NCBI GenBank assembly: GCA_002305795.1
Contig: DBRF01000016.1
Span: 1-64,000 of the forward strand
Direction of reading: 5' to 3'
Source: Ruminococcaceae bacterium UBA1375
GTDB taxonomy: Bacteria > Bacillota > Clostridia > Oscillospirales > Ruminococcaceae
DNA: 64,000 nucleotides
Shown: positions 8,515 through 16,605 of the stretch, in pieces
How the letters are laid out: the number at the start of each line of letters is the position of its first letter
Position numbering within the stretch: position 1 is the stretch's first letter
The notes under the pieces: generated by a model
What the model was told of the DNA's origin: nothing
Databases searched by the model: none
Seen by the model: only the letters and a program-made list of their open reading frames with translations
Program-made: the position numbers and the translations under genes

Positions 8515-9721
8515 TCAAAATGATTTCGTCGTAAAGGGACAGGTAATCATTGGCATCAATCCCATTTTCCGCATCGCTCACCACATGGGCGTTGCTGATC
8601 AGGTAATCCGAGCCTTCATAAATCACGTCCAATTTCTTGAACTTAACCACCTGGTTTCGATTTACATAAACGCCCATTTCCCCATCCACCACACGCACCG
8701 CTTCCCTGGGTACACGCAGTCCGGAACCGGAATCAAAAATACAGTATGCGTTTTCCATCCGCAGATCCATTAAATCGCCATTCACCACCGTGCTGGATAG
8801 CAGGATGGCGCTTTGGTTCTTGGAGGCGTCCACATTCACCGTTTCCACCGTGGCGGTGACGGTTTGGGCGGTATTCCCATGGAACACCAGCTGCACTGTC
8901 TGGCCTTCGGAAAAGCGAATGGCGTCGCTGGAGGAGAGCTTAGCCAAATAATACCACTTGGCTGCGCTCATGAGCTTACCCACGTTCTGCCCCTGATCCG
9001 CCGCCGGCTGGGTGGCCAAAAGCTGGTCCACGGCATCTACTGTCACCGTGCCGATCATAGAAGTGTTCAGCACCGTTTCATAGCCGTCGGTTTCATTGGT
9101 AAAATAGCCGGAAGAAGGAGCGGTGATCTCCACCGAGGAGCCTGTCATGCCGGCCTGAAGAGAGGAAATCTGGGCGTTGAGATCGGCGGTGACGGAAGAA
9201 AAATCCAACGTCTCATCCAGCAGCTTCTGCTGTTGCAGCAGCCCTTCCAACAGGGTGTCGGAATCGTCGGAAAGGGAGTCGTACTCCCCCATCTGGGCGT
9301 CATAAATCAGATTCATCTGAGCTCGCTGAAGGTTGGTGATGGTGGAGGAAGCGTTGATGGTGGTGGCGGCATTTTCGCTGCCCACCTGGTTTAACAGCTC
9401 CACCCGGCGGGTCAGGGTTTCAATCTGGTTGTCCGAAAGCAGATCGCTCTGATTGGCGTACACCGTAGCCACCGTAGCGCCGCTGAGCACCTTTTGGGAG
9501 TTTTCATATTCGTACTTCACCACGCCGGTATAATCGCTTTGGATCACCGTTTCGTCCTTGAGTACCACCCCTTCTAAGGCTACTTCATCGGCATAGTTCA
9601 CCAGCTGCACCGTTTGAGTTTGGTAGGGCTGATAGACGATCTGGTAGATTTGATAGGCAAAGAAGATCACGCCGAACAGGCTCAGCAGCACGATAACAAA
9701 ACGATTGAACAAAGAGTTCAT
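8477..9721 (-). CDS. HlyD-like single-pass membrane protein of the sepF cluster
   Basis: 414 residues with one N-terminal transmembrane helix (VIVLLSLFGVIFFAYQIYQI), then a beta-rich region like the lipoyl/barrel-sandwich part of HlyD adaptors, an alpha-helical segment (about residues 90-180, heptad-like, TLTRRVELLNQVG), and a C-terminal barrel with PREAVRVVDGEMGVYV, typical of membrane fusion proteins. Proteins of this type often sit upstream of yggS-sepF in Clostridia. Their partner is unknown and no ABC transporter or RND pump is adjacent here, so a transport role is only inferred. The ATG at 9721 begins the helix segment; GGAGG lies 13 bases upstream, slightly far. The promoter is at 9838-9843. 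Confidence 0.7.
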   Translation of the reverse strand: MNSLFNRFVIVLLSLFGVIFFAYQIYQIVYQPYQTQTVQLVNYADEVALEGVVLKDETVIQSDYTGVVKYEYENSQKVLSGATVATVYANQSDLLSDNQIETLTRRVELLNQVGSENAATTINASSTITNLQRAQMNLIYDAQMGEYDSLSDDSDTLLEGLLQQQKLLDETLDFSSVTADLNAQISSLQAGMTGSSVEITAPSSGYFTNETDGYETVLNTSMIGTVTVDAVDQLLATQPAADQGQNVGKLMSAAKWYYLAKLSSSDAIRFSEGQTVQLVFHGNTAQTVTATVETVNVDASKNQSAILLSSTVVNGDLMDLRMENAYCIFDSGSGLRVPREAVRVVDGEMGVYVNRNQVVKFKKLDVIYEGSDYLISNAHVVSDAENGIDANDYLSLYDEIILNGNDVYDNMPLS

Positions 9722-9817
9722 GAAAACGGTCTTTCCTCCTTTGCGTTGCAGGTCCATGATAAGTCGGATTGCCCCACGTTCGCCGTCCTTGCCGATTGGC
9801 GGTAAAGTGGGAACCGT

Positions 9818-9843
9818 AATGATTGCCTTTGACAATCATTATA
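9818..9843 (-). promoter_or_regulatory. Extended -10 promoter and inverted repeat before the HlyD-like gene
   Basis: Minus strand: TGGTATAAT, an extended -10 with TATAAT at 9843-9838, and no good -35. An 8-bp inverted repeat AATGATTG (9818-9825) / CAATCATT (9833-9840) overlaps the -10 and the likely start of transcription. It could be an operator or a 5' hairpin in the mRNA. Confidence 0.5.
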
Positions 9844-9850
9844 CCATAAA

Positions 9851-10164
9851 GCATCCGTTGGGTTTCCACTGGTTTTCGCCGTTAGGCACGAAACGTCATG
9901 GCTTTGCCCTGACGTTTCTCATCCAACCCTTTGCGGCCCTAGTAAAGCCGCAATTTTGCCTTGCAAAACCGGTTTGGATGTAGGTGTACCAACCGACTTC
10001 TAATTGGTTTTGCTTCGGCAAAATGGGGACCGAAACTATCTGCCGCTGAAAATTCTGGGGCATCCGCTTTGATTTCCCTTGGTTTTCGCCGTCAGGCGAA
10101 ATGACCGGCCGGACTTTGGCCGGTCAAAAGGGGAATCGGAAACGTCCGCCATTGCGGACGTTTC
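9851..10164 (-). repeat. Array of palindromes with two copies of a 36-37-bp direct repeat
   Basis: The 450 bases between miaA and the HlyD-like gene have no gene but dense secondary structure. An imperfect direct repeat is at 9851-9886 and 10060-10096 (both contain GGTTTTCGCCGT). Each copy is followed by a GAAACGTC hairpin: 9890-9918 (9-bp stem) and 10139-10164 (11-bp stem). Two nested blocks look like three-way junctions. In 9920-9980, CATCCAA/TTGGATG encloses a TTGCGGC/GCCGCAA and a TTTTGC/GCAAAA hairpin. In 10071-10137, a 10-bp outer stem encloses TTTTCGCC/GGCGAAA and GACCGGCC/GGCCGGTC. A further TTTTGC-TTCG-GCAAAA hairpin lies near 10008-10023. The function is unknown. It could be a mobile palindromic repeat, a structured RNA, or both. 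Confidence 0.6.
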
Positions 10165-10171
10165 TATTATA

Positions 10172-11113
10172 TCACAGAGAGAGCTCATTTTGAAGCACCT
10201 GTTTTGCCTCTTTCACCAAACTATCAAAATCCACGGCGGAAGGGTCCAGCCAATGGATCCGCTCATCCCGCTTCAGCCAGGTGATCTGGCGCTTGGCGTA
10301 CCGGCGGGTCTGGCGCTTGAGGTTTTCCAGGCACTCTTCCAGAGGCAGGCTGCCTTCCAGCCAGGGCCGCAGTTCCTTATAGCCGATGGCGTTGGCGGCG
10401 GTTTTCAGGGCAGGGTTGGCCAGCACCTGCCTGGCTTCCTCCAACAGCCCCTGTGTTACCATTTCATCCACCCGCCGGTCGATGCGCCGGTACAGCAGGC
10501 TGCGGTCGGCGTAGTTCAGCCCCACCATGCCCAGTTGATACCGGCATTCCTGGCGGCTGGCCTGCTTTTGTTCCCAGAGGGTCTTGCCTGTCAAGCGGTA
10601 CACCTCCACAGCCCGCACCAAGCGGACGTAGTTGTGGGGGTGGATAATTTTAGCGGAATCCGGGTCTACCCGGCAAAGTTCACTATAAAGGCTTTCCCCT
10701 TGATCTGCTTTTGCCTGCTTCATCAGCTCTTCCCGCAGGGCGTCGTCCCCGGCGGCGGACTGGTCAAAACGGATGCAGTCCACAGTGCTGTGCAGATACA
10801 GCCCGGTCCCCCCGCAGAGAATGGGGAGTTTTCCCCGCTGCCACACCTCCCGGATGGTCTTTTGGGCCAGGGAGACGTAGTCGCTGACGGAAAAGGGCTG
10901 GTCCGGGTCCAGAAAGGCGATGAGGTGGTGGGGCACCCCTTTTTGCTCCTCTAAGGTGGGCTGAGCGGTGGCGATGGGTAGGCCTTTATAGATCTGCATG
11001 CTGTCGGCGCCGATAATCTCCCCGTTTAACTGCAGGGCCAGCTCCACCGCCAAAGCGGTCTTCCCCGACGCCGTGGGGCCGGTGACCACCGCCAGTTTGA
11101 TTTTATCCTCCAA
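10172..11113 (-). CDS. miaA: tRNA dimethylallyltransferase
   Basis: 313 residues, normal for MiaA, which transfers a dimethylallyl group to N6 of A37 in tRNAs reading UNN codons. The P-loop VTGPTASGKTALAVELA is at the N-terminus, followed by GEIIGADSMQIYKGL, PHHLI, CGGTGLYL and, near the end, QTRRYAKRQITWLKRD. No ATG lies at a suitable place. The best start is the TTG at 11113, preceded by GGAGGAG at five bases; it overlaps the mutL stop by 11 bases, which implies translational coupling. The mutS-mutL-miaA order is conserved in many Firmicutes. Confidence 0.93.
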   Translation of the reverse strand: MEDKIKLAVVTGPTASGKTALAVELALQLNGEIIGADSMQIYKGLPIATAQPTLEEQKGVPHHLIAFLDPDQPFSVSDYVSLAQKTIREVWQRGKLPILCGGTGLYLHSTVDCIRFDQSAAGDDALREELMKQAKADQGESLYSELCRVDPDSAKIIHPHNYVRLVRAVEVYRLTGKTLWEQKQASRQECRYQLGMVGLNYADRSLLYRRIDRRVDEMVTQGLLEEARQVLANPALKTAANAIGYKELRPWLEGSLPLEECLENLKRQTRRYAKRQITWLKRDERIHWLDPSAVDFDSLVKEAKQVLQNELSL

Positions 11114-13121
11114 AAGGCTCCTCCTCTCCCAGCAGCGCCTGGCTTCCGGTGCGGCCAAACCGCTTTTCCAACTGACGGCGGGTAAACACCACCGCAATGG
11201 GTCGTCCGTGGGGGCAGTGGCGGATGGTGGGGTCCTTCCACACCTGAAGGGCCAGGCGCTGAAGCTCTTCCCTGGAATTTTCTTCCCCGCCCTTAATGGC
11301 TCCTCGGCAGGCGGTGGTTTCCAGCAGCCGCTCCCAGGCAGCCGGGGAAATGTCCTGCTTCCCGGCGGCGATGGAGGAAAGCATTTCCTCCACAAGCAGG
11401 GAAAGCTGGCTGTGTTCCAGTACCGAAGGGGCAGCGGTGAGGCAGAAGCCCTCCTGGGTTTTTCCAAACCGCAGGCCGTATTCCGCCAAGCGGGCACGGT
11501 GTTCCTCAATCAACGCCTGCTGGTCGGCGGTGAGGGTCAGGGGGATGGGGTGTACCAATGCCTGGGCGCAGTCCAGGCTCAGCTGGCTGCGCAGCTGTTC
11601 GTAACGAATCCGCTCGTGGGCGGCGTGTTTGTCCATGACAATGAATTTATCCCCGGCTTCCAGCAGCAGATAGGTTTGGAACACCTCCCCGATGTAGCGC
11701 AGGGCGGGGACATCCTCCTGCGCCGGCTGCGCCGGTTCCGGTTTTGCAGGAGCCGGTTCCTCCCTGGAGGAAGAAAAATTGGCTCCGGACAGAAAGGAAA
11801 AGCCCTGCACCGCCTGCTTCAGCCGCTCCTCCGAAGAAGGCTGGAAAGAGGCTTTTGGGGGCTGGTTTTGCCGGTGAGCCGGGGGACAATGCAGGCTGTC
11901 CCCGGCAGCGGAAGAACGGGGCCGGGCAGGCCGGCTTTGCTCCGGCGATATTTCTTTATCGAAAGAAGGTTCCGGCCGGGGCGCTTCGGTGTCCGGCGGA
12001 AAAGCAGCGGGCTGTTCCTCTGTCGGTTTTACGGAAGCCTGACCGGCGCCGGTCTTTAAGGTCTGCTGCACCCCGGTTGGCACCGGAGGATGGGTGGGCA
12101 GCGGCTTCTTATCTGGAGACGGGGTCAGTTCATCCACGGCACTCAGGGCACTTTTCACCCCGAAATAGATGCACTCATATACCGAGGAATCCTGCATGAA
12201 TTTGATTTCGGTTTTGGCCGGGTGGACATTCACATCCACGCTGGCGTAAGGCAGGGTCAGTTCCAGCACGCAGGCGGGAAACCGCCCCACCATAATTTCA
12301 TTTTGATAGGCTTCCTGCAGCGCCTGCATACACAGTCCGCTGCGGACATACCGCTGGTTGACGAAAAAAAGCTGCAATTTCCGGTTGGCCCGAGTGTAGG
12401 AAGGTCGGGTAATGAAGCCGGTAAGGCGGATGTTGTTGTAGGTATAGTCCACTTCCCGCACCTGGGAGGCAAACTCCCGTCCCAGCACAGCGTACACTGC
12501 GCTGAGCAGCTTGCCGTCTCCGGGGGTGTGCAGCAGGGATTTATTGTCCTTGATCAGCCGGAAGGAGATTTCCGGGTGGCTCAAAGCCAGCTTTTCCACC
12601 ACATCCACGGCGTAGGCGGCTTCGGTGGCGGTTTTCTTCAAAAATTTCAACCGGGCGGGCAGGTTATAAAACAAATCCCGCACCAGAATGGTGGTGCCTT
12701 CCGGGCAGCCCACCGCTTCGGTGTGCACCCTTCCCCCGCCCTGAACGGTGGCCCGAGTACCCAGCTTTTCTTCCTGGGTTTTGGTGAGCAGCTCCACCTT
12801 GGCCACGGCGGCAATGGAAGCCAGTGCTTCCCCCCGGAAGCCCAGGGTGGCAATCTGTTCCAGGTCCTGCCGCTTTTCCAGCTTGCTGGTGGCGTGGCGC
12901 AGAAAGGCGGTGGGCACATCTTCCCCGGCGATTCCAATGCCGTTGTCGGTGACCCGAAGGTAGCGGATGCCCCCTTCTTTCAGCTCCACGGTAATGGCGG
13001 TGGCTTTGGCGTCGATGGCGTTTTCCAGCAGTTCCTTCACCACCGAGGCGGGGCGCTCCACCACCTCCCCGGCGGCAATCAGCTCCGACACCTGGGGCGG
13101 GAGCAGACGGATTTTCGGCAT
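11103..13121 (-). CDS. mutL: DNA mismatch repair protein MutL
   Basis: 672 residues. MutL couples mismatch recognition by MutS to strand incision. The N-terminal GHKL ATPase (residues 1-330) shows ELLENAIDA, DNGIGIAGEDV and TLGFRGEALASIAAV. A long Pro/Ala/Glu-rich linker (about 340-465) follows. The C-terminal domain has the nicking-endonuclease signature as DKHAAHERI (near 495; the usual form is DQHA...ERI), with ACRGAIKGG and CPHGRP near the end completing the metal site. This suits an organism without MutH. It lies 27 bases downstream of mutS and overlaps miaA by 11 bases. Confidence 0.96.
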   Translation of the reverse strand: MPKIRLLPPQVSELIAAGEVVERPASVVKELLENAIDAKATAITVELKEGGIRYLRVTDNGIGIAGEDVPTAFLRHATSKLEKRQDLEQIATLGFRGEALASIAAVAKVELLTKTQEEKLGTRATVQGGGRVHTEAVGCPEGTTILVRDLFYNLPARLKFLKKTATEAAYAVDVVEKLALSHPEISFRLIKDNKSLLHTPGDGKLLSAVYAVLGREFASQVREVDYTYNNIRLTGFITRPSYTRANRKLQLFFVNQRYVRSGLCMQALQEAYQNEIMVGRFPACVLELTLPYASVDVNVHPAKTEIKFMQDSSVYECIYFGVKSALSAVDELTPSPDKKPLPTHPPVPTGVQQTLKTGAGQASVKPTEEQPAAFPPDTEAPRPEPSFDKEISPEQSRPARPRSSAAGDSLHCPPAHRQNQPPKASFQPSSEERLKQAVQGFSFLSGANFSSSREEPAPAKPEPAQPAQEDVPALRYIGEVFQTYLLLEAGDKFIVMDKHAAHERIRYEQLRSQLSLDCAQALVHPIPLTLTADQQALIEEHRARLAEYGLRFGKTQEGFCLTAAPSVLEHSQLSLLVEEMLSSIAAGKQDISPAAWERLLETTACRGAIKGGEENSREELQRLALQVWKDPTIRHCPHGRPIAVVFTRRQLEKRFGRTGSQALLGEEEPFGG

Positions 13122-13148
13122 AACGCACCTTCTTTCCCTTCCAAATAA

Positions 13149-15746
13149 TTAAGGCAAGAGCTTTTTCAGCTCATACAGTTCATTTAAGGCTTCAATGGGG
13201 GTGAGCAGGTCCACATTCAGCTTTTTCAGCTCCTCCTCCACCTGGCTGACGTAGGCCGTAAGCTGCATCTGGGGGGAGGAGGGTTTCTCCGGTTTGGGTG
13301 TGCTGCCTGCCGGGGGAGTTTGATTAAGCTGCTCCAAAATCTCCTTGGCTCGGTTCAGCAGAGGCTGAGGCAGTCCCGCCAGCTTGGCCACTTCGATACC
13401 GAAGCCGTCGTCTGCCCCGCCGGGGACGATTTTCCGCAAAAAGGTGATGTCGTCCCCCCGCTTTTTCACGGCGATGTTGTAATTCTTCACCCCGTTCAGG
13501 CTCTGTTCCAGTTCACAAAGCTCGTGGTAGTGGGTGGCAAACAGGGTCTTGCAGTGGAGCCGCTTGGTGTTCACCATATATTCCACCGCCGCCCTGGCCA
13601 GGCTCATGCCGTCGTAGGTGGAGGTGCCCCGGCCGATTTCGTCTAAAATCACCAGGCTTTTGGGGGTGGCGTACTTGAGGATATGGGCCAGCTCGGTCAT
13701 CTCCACCATAAAGGTGGACTGACCGGCAGTCAAATCGTCGGAAGCCCCTACCCGGGTGAAAATCCGGTCCACCACCGTCAGGTCCGCCTGGGTGGCGGGG
13801 ACGTAGCTGCCAATCTGGGCCATAATGGCAATCACTGCCACCTGGCGCATATAGGTGGACTTGCCTGCCATATTGGGGCCGGTGATAATCAGCATCCGGT
13901 TGTCCTTCTGGTCCAGCCACACATCGTTGGGGACGAACACCGAATCGGTGAGCATCTTTTCCACCACCGGATGGCGGCCGTTTTGAATGCGGATGGTGCC
14001 TTTATCGTTAAACCGGGGGCAAACGTAATCGTTTTCCCGGGCCACCTCCGCCAAGCTGCACAAAAAGTCCAGCCGGGCCAAGGCGGCGGAGGTGGTCTGG
14101 ATGGCGTCTCCCCGGGTGGCGATGTACTGCCGCACCTCCGTCAAAATGGCGGCTTCCAGAGCCACAATCTTTTCGCTGGCGGTGAGCACCCGGCCTTCCA
14201 GCTCCTTTAATTCCTGGGTAATAAACCGCTCGCAGCCGGTCAGGGTCTGTTTGCGGATGTATTCCTGAGGCACCTGGTCCAAAAAGGAATTGGTTACTTC
14301 GATGTAATAGCCGAACACCTTATTGGAGCGGATCTTCAAGGTCTTGATGCCGGTACGCTCCCGCTCCGCCTGCTCCATGGTCTGAATCACATCGGCGGCA
14401 TTGTCCCGAAGGGATTTCAGCTCATCCAACTCTTGATGGAACCCCTGGCGGATGTAATCTCCCCCCTTTAAGGTCAAAGGCGGGTCCTCCACAATGGCGC
14501 TTTCCACCAAGTGGACCACGTCCTCCAAGGGGTCGATCTGCTGATGGATGCCGGAAAGTTCCTCTCCGGTAAAGGCAGCGGTCTGCTGCTTGATGTCCGG
14601 CAGCAGGGCGGCGGTTTGGGCCAGGCTGTTCAGCTCTCTGGGACTGGCGGTACCGTACAGCACCCGGGTCAGCAGGCGCTCCAAATCGTACACCCGGTCC
14701 AGCAAAGCCCGCAGCTCTTCCAAGGCAATCTGGTTGGCCAGCAGCTCCCCGATGGCGTTCTGCCGCCGGGTAATGGCCGCCACCCCCATCAAGGGCTGTT
14801 CCAAAGCCTTGCGCAGAAACCGCTTGCCCATGCCGGTTTTGGTTTTGTCCAGCACCCAAAGCAAACTGCCCCGCTTCTCCCCTGCCCGCATGGTCTGGGT
14901 GATTTCCAGGTTCCGGCGGGCGGTGAGGTCGATGTTCATGTATTCGTCTTCCCCGTAAAGGGTCACCCGACTGAGCCGCTTGGCCCCGTCTTTTTGGGTA
15001 TTGCCCACATACTGCACCAGCCCTGCCAGAGTCTGTTCCAGCAAAGAGCCTTCCGCAATGCCCAGCTCATAGCCGGACTCTACCCCAAACTGGCGGCAGA
15101 GCAGCTGTTCCGGCTGGGGGAGCAGGCAGTTTTCCTGCTCCAAGGAGGAAGCCACGCAGCCCAGCCGGTCCCGGATATAGCTCATCAAGGCGGGGTTTTG
15201 CTCCACGTTTTGGGAATAGAGCAGCTCGGAAGGGGTAAATTTCGCCAGCTCGCTGATGGCTTCGGCGGCGGGATCGGCGCAGTTCCGGGCGGAGGCCATC
15301 ACCTCCCCGGTGGACACGTCTGCAAAGCAGACCGCCAGCTCTCCCTTCCCCAGCATCAGGGCGGCCAGGTAGTTGTTTTTAGATTCTTCCAGCAGGTCCT
15401 CTTCGATGACGGTGCCGGGGGTGATAAGCCGGATGACGTCCCGCTTCACCAGTCCCTTGGCGGTGGCCGGGTCTTCCATCTGTTCGCAGATGGCCACCTT
15501 ATAGCCTTTGTCGATGAGGCGGCGGATATAGGTGTTGGCGCTGTGGTAAGGCACCCCACACATGGGGGCACGCTCCGGCAGGCCGCACTCCTTGCCGGTG
15601 AGGGTCAGCTCCAGCTCTTTGGACACCAGCTTTGCGTCCTCGAAAAACATTTCGTAAAAGTCCCCTAAGCGGAAAAACAGGATGTGATCTTTATGCTGAT
15701 CTTTGATTTTCATATATTGCTGCATCATGGGGGACAGCTTGGACAT
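13149..15746 (-). CDS. mutS: DNA mismatch repair protein MutS
   Basis: 865 residues, standard for MutS1, the mismatch-recognition ATPase. The mismatch-binding motif FFRLGDFYEMF (Phe-X-Glu type) is near residue 25, the clamp and lever domains follow, and the ATPase has Walker A GPNMAGKSTYMRQ (about residue 620), Walker B with DEIGRGTSTYDG and a final helix-turn-helix. The ATG at 15746 is chosen over one 37 codons upstream because GGAG precedes it and the family start MSKLSPMMQQY begins there. It is the first gene of the mutS-mutL-miaA operon, with its own promoter 45-75 bases upstream. Confidence 0.97.
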   Translation of the reverse strand: MSKLSPMMQQYMKIKDQHKDHILFFRLGDFYEMFFEDAKLVSKELELTLTGKECGLPERAPMCGVPYHSANTYIRRLIDKGYKVAICEQMEDPATAKGLVKRDVIRLITPGTVIEEDLLEESKNNYLAALMLGKGELAVCFADVSTGEVMASARNCADPAAEAISELAKFTPSELLYSQNVEQNPALMSYIRDRLGCVASSLEQENCLLPQPEQLLCRQFGVESGYELGIAEGSLLEQTLAGLVQYVGNTQKDGAKRLSRVTLYGEDEYMNIDLTARRNLEITQTMRAGEKRGSLLWVLDKTKTGMGKRFLRKALEQPLMGVAAITRRQNAIGELLANQIALEELRALLDRVYDLERLLTRVLYGTASPRELNSLAQTAALLPDIKQQTAAFTGEELSGIHQQIDPLEDVVHLVESAIVEDPPLTLKGGDYIRQGFHQELDELKSLRDNAADVIQTMEQAERERTGIKTLKIRSNKVFGYYIEVTNSFLDQVPQEYIRKQTLTGCERFITQELKELEGRVLTASEKIVALEAAILTEVRQYIATRGDAIQTTSAALARLDFLCSLAEVARENDYVCPRFNDKGTIRIQNGRHPVVEKMLTDSVFVPNDVWLDQKDNRMLIITGPNMAGKSTYMRQVAVIAIMAQIGSYVPATQADLTVVDRIFTRVGASDDLTAGQSTFMVEMTELAHILKYATPKSLVILDEIGRGTSTYDGMSLARAAVEYMVNTKRLHCKTLFATHYHELCELEQSLNGVKNYNIAVKKRGDDITFLRKIVPGGADDGFGIEVAKLAGLPQPLLNRAKEILEQLNQTPPAGSTPKPEKPSSPQMQLTAYVSQVEEELKKLNVDLLTPIEALNELYELKKLLP

Positions 15747-15789
15747 AACAGGGCTCCTCTCCGCCGAAGTGTGATAATTCGATTTTTTT

Positions 15790-15818
15790 AGTATAGCATT
15801 TTTTGACGGATTTGGCAA
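15790..15818 (-). promoter_or_regulatory. Promoter of mutS-mutL-miaA
   Basis: Minus strand: TTGCCA (15818-15813), 17-base spacer, TATACT (15795-15790). Confidence 0.7.
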
Positions 15819-15907
15819 GCAAACCGAAAGCCGGTATCGTTTTATTATGCTTTCCATCCTCTGTTTTGGCCGTTAGAAAATGTATCCAGAAAAAATGCAA
15901 AAAGGAC

Positions 15908-15936
15908 TTGCAATTTCCAAAGGGGTGTGGTATAAT
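15908..15936 (+). promoter_or_regulatory. Promoter of tRNA-Arg
   Basis: Plus strand: TTGCAA (15908-15913), 17-base spacer, TGG plus TATAAT (15931-15936), so an extended -10 with a perfect hexamer. It is about 34 bases before the tRNA. Confidence 0.85.
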
Positions 15937-15969
15937 AGCTTTCGTTGTCAGAAAGGCAGCAAAAGTTAT

Positions 15970-16046
15970 GCGCCCGTAGCGCAGTTGGATAGCGCGACAG
16001 ACTCCGACTCTGTAGGCCACTGGTTCGAATCCAGCCGGGCGTACCA
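15970..16046 (+). tRNA. tRNA-Arg (anticodon CCG)
   Basis: A 77-base cloverleaf with encoded CCA. The acceptor stem GCGCCCG pairs with CGGGCGT (the first pair is G-U). The anticodon stem is ACAGA/TCTGT with loop CTCCGAC, so the anticodon is CCG (codon CGG). The T arm is CTGG-TTCGAAT-CCAG. It has its own promoter and an intrinsic terminator and is thus monocistronic. Confidence 0.97.
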
Positions 16047-16051
16047 ATCGG

Positions 16052-16083
16052 AAAGCCCGGTTTTTACCGGGCTTTATTTTTTA
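16052..16083 (+). terminator. Terminator of tRNA-Arg
   Basis: A perfect 9-bp stem AAAGCCCGG/CCGGGCTTT with a 6-base loop, then ATTTTTTA, five bases after the CCA end. Confidence 0.9.
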
Positions 16084-16111
16084 CTTTTGATCAAACCAAA
16101 AAGGAGAAGCT

Positions 16112-16507
16112 ATGAAAATTCGGCCTAAAAATCCGTTCTTTTATTTAGCAACATTGCTTGCTCCTTGGCAAATAATAAATACCTATGTAGAGTACACGGA
16201 TACTTTTATTATATTTTCCAGATACTATGCAAAAAGGAAAACTCTTGTCATGGATCAAACACGCTTTCACATAGCTGATGTAAGCAAAATTGGTTTTCCA
16301 AAGGATTTATCAATTCCGGCGCAGGAAAAAGCTCTTTACGGTCCCTATGGAGCATACAAGTCACAAGAGATAGATTTTCTTTTACATAACGGAAAAATTA
16401 TTTCGTGGAACGCAAGACCCTACACAAAGCGGCAGTGCCAAAAAATTCTGTCTCTTTTTCCAAACGCCATAGAATTAGGCACTCAATTACGCAAGGCTCT
16501 TGAGTGA
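16112..16507 (+). CDS. Hypothetical protein, AT-rich, next to tRNA-Arg
   Basis: 131 residues, not recognised. AAGGAG stands before the ATG at normal distance, and the reading frame looks real: it is basic, with one hydrophobic N-terminal stretch (FFYLATLLAPWQIINTYV) followed by a mixed alpha/beta-looking part (IDFLLHNGKIISWNARPYT). A Tyr/Arg-rich PH-like or bPH fold is possible, but this is a guess. The base composition is clearly more AT-rich than its neighbours and it is the only plus-strand protein gene in a long minus-strand block, directly after a tRNA 3' end. Both fit recent acquisition. No integrase or attachment repeat is visible. Confidence 0.6.
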   Translation: MKIRPKNPFFYLATLLAPWQIINTYVEYTDTFIIFSRYYAKRKTLVMDQTRFHIADVSKIGFPKDLSIPAQEKALYGPYGAYKSQEIDFLLHNGKIISWNARPYTKRQCQKILSLFPNAIELGTQLRKALE

Positions 16508-16543
16508 TCGTTTGATACCTTTTCATTTACAATTCTAAGCATT

Positions 16544-16588
16544 CAAAAACGGACAGCGGTATGATTGCACTTCACCCGCTGTCCGTTT
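16544..16588 (-). terminator. Terminator of the ABC exporter operon
   Basis: A perfect 13-bp stem AAACGGACAGCGG / CCGCTGTCCGTTT. On the minus strand it is followed by further T residues (TTTTTG across the stem base). It lies between converging genes and probably serves both directions. Confidence 0.8.
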
Positions 16589-16605
16589 CTTCGATTCTCG
16601 GATTC

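Noticed and set aside
11114..11509. A longer N-terminus for miaA from an ATG at 11509
   Set aside because: These codons lie inside mutL in another frame and have no MiaA sequence; the TTG at 11113 has a good ribosome binding site and starts the protein just before its P-loop.
12090..15668. Long plus-strand frames opposite mutL and mutS (352 and 385 codons)
   Set aside because: Antisense to strongly conserved genes; the amino-acid content is that of reverse-complemented GC-rich codons.
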